From an uncultured Collinsella sp. (GTDB lineage: Bacteria > Actinomycetota > Coriobacteriia > Coriobacteriales > Coriobacteriaceae): DNA of 6,281 bases. The position numbers and the translations under genes were made by a program. Positions 5,997 through 6,281 of this stretch are shown piece after piece. The notes under the pieces are model-generated. The model saw only the letters and a list, made by a program, of their open reading frames with translations. It was not told the DNA's origin and did not search any database. The stretch covers positions 1-6,281 of the forward strand of contig UROO01000102.1 of NCBI GenBank assembly GCA_900549555.1. Reading direction: 5' to 3'. Position 1 is the stretch's first letter; each line of letters begins with the position of its first letter.

Positions 5997-6030
5997 AAGA
6001 AGAGGGCGCCTGGTTTGGGCGCCCCCTTTT
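5997..6030 (-). terminator. Intrinsic terminator after the basic-protein gene
   Basis: On the minus strand GGGCGCC (6024-6018), a seven-base loop, and GGCGCCC (6010-6004) form a perfect stem, extended outward by a G-T wobble, G-C and two A-T pairs (AAGG against TCTT). The tail is TCTTCTT (6003-5997). It lies 29 bases past the stop codon at 6059. On the plus strand the same stem is followed by CCTTTT, but no plus-strand gene ends here. Confidence 0.7.
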
Positions 6031-6058
6031 GCGTTGGATTAAGTTTTAATCGTCCTGA

Positions 6059-6266
6059 CTAGTGACGCTTGCGGGTGGCCGTTGCCTTGCGGACGGAGGT
6101 CTTCTTGGTCGGAGCCTTTTCTACGGTCGTGGCGGCAGGGGAGACCGGGGTCTCCTTGGCGGGCTCGGCCTTAGCCTCTGCCTTGGGAGCTGCAGCCTTG
6201 GTCGTGGCCTTCTTGGCCGTCGTCGTAGAGCGCTTGCGCGTGGTGGTCTTGGCGGCCGGCTTTGCC
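6059..6266 (-). CDS. C-terminal tail of a Lys/Ala/Thr-rich basic protein, 5' part missing
   Basis: The last 68 codons and TAG stop (6061-6059) of a gene cut by the adapter at 6267; the frame starts at 6265. The visible protein is low-complexity and strongly basic: it opens AKPAAKTTTRKRSTTTAKKA and ends TKKTSVRKATATRKRH, with alternating Lys, Ala, Thr and Pro and a few Glu. Such tails are seen on actinobacterial HU/HupB nucleoid proteins, on histone-H1-like proteins, and at the C-terminus of some topoisomerase I enzymes, where they bind DNA. No folded domain is left in the window, so the protein cannot be named. High G+C at third positions matches the fusion gene, and a terminator follows, so the gene looks native and intact at this end. 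Confidence 0.75.
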
Positions 6267-6281
6267 CTGTCTCTTATACAC
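6267..6281 (-). other. Residual Nextera mosaic-end adapter (not genomic)
   Basis: CTGTCTCTTATACAC is the start of the reverse complement of the transposon mosaic end found at 31-49. It marks the right border of genomic DNA at 6266 and truncates the basic-protein gene. Confidence 0.97.

Overview
This 6.3 kb window is a short contig whose two ends still carry Illumina Nextera transposase adapter (1-49 and 6267-6281). Genomic DNA therefore runs from 50 to 6266, and both terminal genes are cut by the library, not by biology. The high-GC genes, the amylase/amylomaltase fusion, the FmdB-type zinc ribbon and the Lys/Ala/Thr-rich basic protein tail suggest a gut Actinobacterium of the Coriobacteriia, perhaps Collinsella. 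That placement is a judgement from gene style and was not tested by a search.

Layout. 50-795 (+) is the 3' part of an RsmB/Sun-type rRNA cytosine-C5 methyltransferase. It is followed by a perfect 19-bp inverted repeat (802-868). 986-1921 (+) is an AT-rich orphan gene for a membrane-anchored or lipidated surface protein with a coiled-coil-like middle and a Ser/Gly/Asn/Tyr-rich linker; its coding sequence contains a perfect 17-bp-arm palindrome. It converges on fmdB (2008-2244, -), and a strong hairpin (1966-2003) lies between them. 2333-5629 (-) is a 1098-residue fusion of a GH13 neopullulanase/cyclomaltodextrinase-like enzyme and a GH77 4-alpha-glucanotransferase, with all catalytic residues of both halves present. 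The far right holds the last 68 codons of a basic, low-complexity protein (6059-6266, -) and its terminator.

The 430-bp gap between that basic-protein gene and the fusion gene (5630-6058) is the least ordinary part. It contains a probable promoter with an overlapping operator-like palindrome just upstream of the fusion gene, and a second 10-bp palindrome (5779-5788). It also holds a ~150-bp nested inverted-repeat element (5827-5979). Inside that element, on the minus strand, sits a 15-codon reading frame with a good ribosome binding site; the inner stem would pair the start of that site with the bases directly after its stop codon. This is the best candidate for something undescribed: a leader-peptide-bearing structured RNA or a small mobile element.

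Functionally, the fusion enzyme would degrade and rearrange linear alpha-1,4-glucans (maltodextrin or glycogen) in the cytoplasm. The other genes look unrelated to it and the window does not form one operon.
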